From: Perlabentimonas sp034003245
GTDB taxonomy: Bacteria; Bacteroidota; Bacteroidia; Bacteroidales; Tenuifilaceae
Reading direction: 5' to 3'
Assembly: GCA_034003245.1 (NCBI GenBank)
Contig: JAVEYY010000022.1
Span: 11,744-75,743, forward strand
DNA length: 64,000 nt
Of this stretch, positions 62,883-64,000 are shown one piece after another (the stretch's first letter is position 1; each line of letters opens with the position of its first letter). Under the pieces are notes generated by a model. It saw only the letters and a program-made list of their open reading frames with translations. It was not told the origin of the DNA and did no database searches. The position numbers and the translations under genes are program-made.

Positions 62883-63644
62883 ATGAGAAATGTATCTTTA
62901 ACCTTGATTAGTATAGTGATAATGTTGGGATGCCAAACTTCGCCCCAGGTAATTAAGGAATCATGGATTGAAAAACCTGTTTCCTCTTGGCCTGATTTTG
63001 CGTTAACCAATGAGATTAGCTTTACGGACACAACTTTTTACGATATGGCTAACTCATTCTTGGTGGATACGGGGTATGATACAATTGGTATTTCATGTAA
63101 ACATCTTTTTATGGTTTTTGAGGGTAGCCTTGGTTTAAACAGTATTGATTTGGGCAACAGGTTTAGCTACTGGAATATGTATCCTAAGAATCATAAGGAA
63201 AAAACAGTTTCAGTAAAAAGGGTAATAAATACGAACCCAAACGAACAGATTGGTCAGTTTAATACTTTAAAGGACCGTGATTGGATTCTTTTTGAATTAA
63301 AGGAACAGAACTCCGAATTATACCCACTCAAAATTAGATATACACCTGTAAAGAGCAACGAGCTTGTTTATGCGGTGGGATGGGGTGCGAAACAGAACGA
63401 CAATAGAATGCCTGCATTGATAAAAATGCAATGTTTTAAGAATTTAGGAAATTATTTTTATATAATGCCATCCAAAAATCAACCCCATGGTATGAGTGGC
63501 TCTCCCGTGATAGATAGTAATGGATTTCTAGTAGGAGTTGTTTCAGGGCAGGAAGGGAATTTGGGAGTAATGTGTGCTGTTCCTTACTTAACAGCGATGT
63601 TTGATAAGTATGGTATTAAGTATAGTAAAACCAGCCACCAGTAA
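62883..63644 (+). CDS. Trypsin-like serine protease, lipoprotein
   Basis: 253 residues; LTLISIVIMLGC is a lipoprotein signal. The chymotrypsin-fold triad can be placed: His in GISCKHLFMVF, Asp in KDRDWILFEL and Ser in PHGMSGSPVIDSNGFLVGVV (GxSGSP oxyanion loop). There is no transmembrane helix or PDZ domain. It is the last gene of the cassette-like array, 59 bp after copy 2 and followed directly by copy 3. The first motif reads SCKH rather than TAxH, so activity should be checked. Confidence 0.78.
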   Translation: MRNVSLTLISIVIMLGCQTSPQVIKESWIEKPVSSWPDFALTNEISFTDTTFYDMANSFLVDTGYDTIGISCKHLFMVFEGSLGLNSIDLGNRFSYWNMYPKNHKEKTVSVKRVINTNPNEQIGQFNTLKDRDWILFELKEQNSELYPLKIRYTPVKSNELVYAVGWGAKQNDNRMPALIKMQCFKNLGNYFYIMPSKNQPHGMSGSPVIDSNGFLVGVVSGQEGNLGVMCAVPYLTAMFDKYGIKYSKTSHQ

Positions 63645-63650
63645 ATAGGG

Positions 63651-63945
63651 CAGCCAATCTCGCTGTGCCTCGTATTAGGATGTTCTTTGGTCGATGACAA
63701 GGTCGCTCCTTTCGTTGAGTCGAGACACGGAGTGGGCTTATTGAAAACATTGGAATTGCATCGCCCGTTTGGGGCGATTTTGTCGAGCGGCGAAATTGAA
63801 ACTCGCGAGCCCATCTCGGCGAAACTGGTTTTAGGGACTTCCACAGAGTTTTGCGGAGGATACACAGGGTTACCCCCGCTGCCGCACGAGTCCCCTCGTG
63901 TGGCTTTTGCGACAGCAAAAACTCTACCTAGCCACAATAACCCCT
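63651..63945 (+). repeat. Cassette-associated element, copy 3 (divergent, extended)
   Basis: The first 85 bp (from CAGCCAATCTCGCTGTGCC to GAGACACGGAGTGGG) match copies 1 and 2. The middle has diverged, then GCCCATCTCGGCGAAAC recalls their 3' end. Beyond this an inverted repeat AGAGTTTTGC (63845) / GCAAAAACTCT (about 63916-63926) encloses the hairpin CACGAGTCCCCTCGTG. The window ends at 64000 without another gene. Confidence 0.7.
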
Positions 63946-64000
63946 TTTAACAACCCTTGCTCCCCGGCATAATCCCTTGCGCTGCTGTATACATAATCCT

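Noticed and set aside
59789..63945. Insertion sequence or composite transposon
   Set aside because: No transposase, no terminal inverted repeats of the whole block and no target duplication were seen; the repeated elements separate single genes, which fits cassettes better.
63584..63950. Overlapping frames of about 90-117 aa at the right end
   Set aside because: They cover the third element copy on both strands and in several frames with no domain; explained by the repeat.
1..64000. tRNA, rRNA or riboswitch genes
   Set aside because: Reading by eye gave no convincing T-loop/anticodon arrangement or known riboswitch core; a tRNAscan-SE and Rfam run would be decisive.

Overview
The window looks like chromosomal DNA of an anaerobic or facultative polysaccharide-degrading Bacteroidota. 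The evidence is a SusC/SusD pair, a hybrid two-component system (HTCS) regulator, many lipoprotein signal peptides, candidate TTG-N20-TAnnTTTG promoters and few Shine-Dalgarno sequences. I saw no rRNA, tRNA, CRISPR array, integrase or transposase.

Layout. (1) 0-3.4 kb is partly decayed. It holds the tail of an AMP-forming ligase, a two-Fn3 CE1-type esterase lipoprotein, and remnants of katG and menE joined almost end to end. (2) 3.4-6.7 kb holds a metallophosphatase and a peroxide/iron block: dps, and a perR-bacterioferritin-peroxiredoxin operon. dps and perR share a palindromic operator candidate. (3) 6.8-13.0 kb is housekeeping: dapA, a conserved Bacteroidota protein, ligA and a long RelA/SpoT enzyme whose hydrolase motif is altered. 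(4) 13.4-20.8 kb is a cation-transport neighbourhood: a CPA1 K+/H+ antiporter, a duplicated DUF1538 membrane protein translationally coupled to a protein with PII-like repeats, and TrkH coupled to a HAMP-domain membrane protein.

(5) 21.5-57.7 kb is a complete glucuronoxylan utilisation locus. An HTCS faces SusC, SusD and two IPT/TIG surface glycan-binding lipoproteins. Then come GH10, GH115, a GH88/105-like protein, GH3, GH67, a GPH symporter, GH10, two GH43 enzymes, a mannonate oxidoreductase (SDR), UxuA, XylB, XylA and an MFS pentose transporter, with an opposing SGNH acetylesterase at the end. Together they bind xylan, cut the backbone, remove acetyl, arabinosyl and (methyl)glucuronosyl groups, import the products and feed xylose to xylulose-5-phosphate and part of glucuronate to 2-keto-3-deoxygluconate.

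(6) 58.5-64 kb holds an aspartyl protease/PDZ lipoprotein and then a cassette-like array. Four co-directional AT-rich gene units (gluzincin protease, XRE membrane protein, antitoxin plus truncated PIN toxin, trypsin-like lipoprotein) are each followed by a GC-richer structured element. One element has attC-like architecture.

Several intergenic gaps (7.8, 13.1, 18.3, 21.2-21.5, 55.7 and 57.9-58.3 kb) are filled by short tandem arrays whose sequences differ but whose period is 7 nt almost throughout. The most unusual items are the cassette-like array, the DUF1538/PII-like pair and the heptad repeats.
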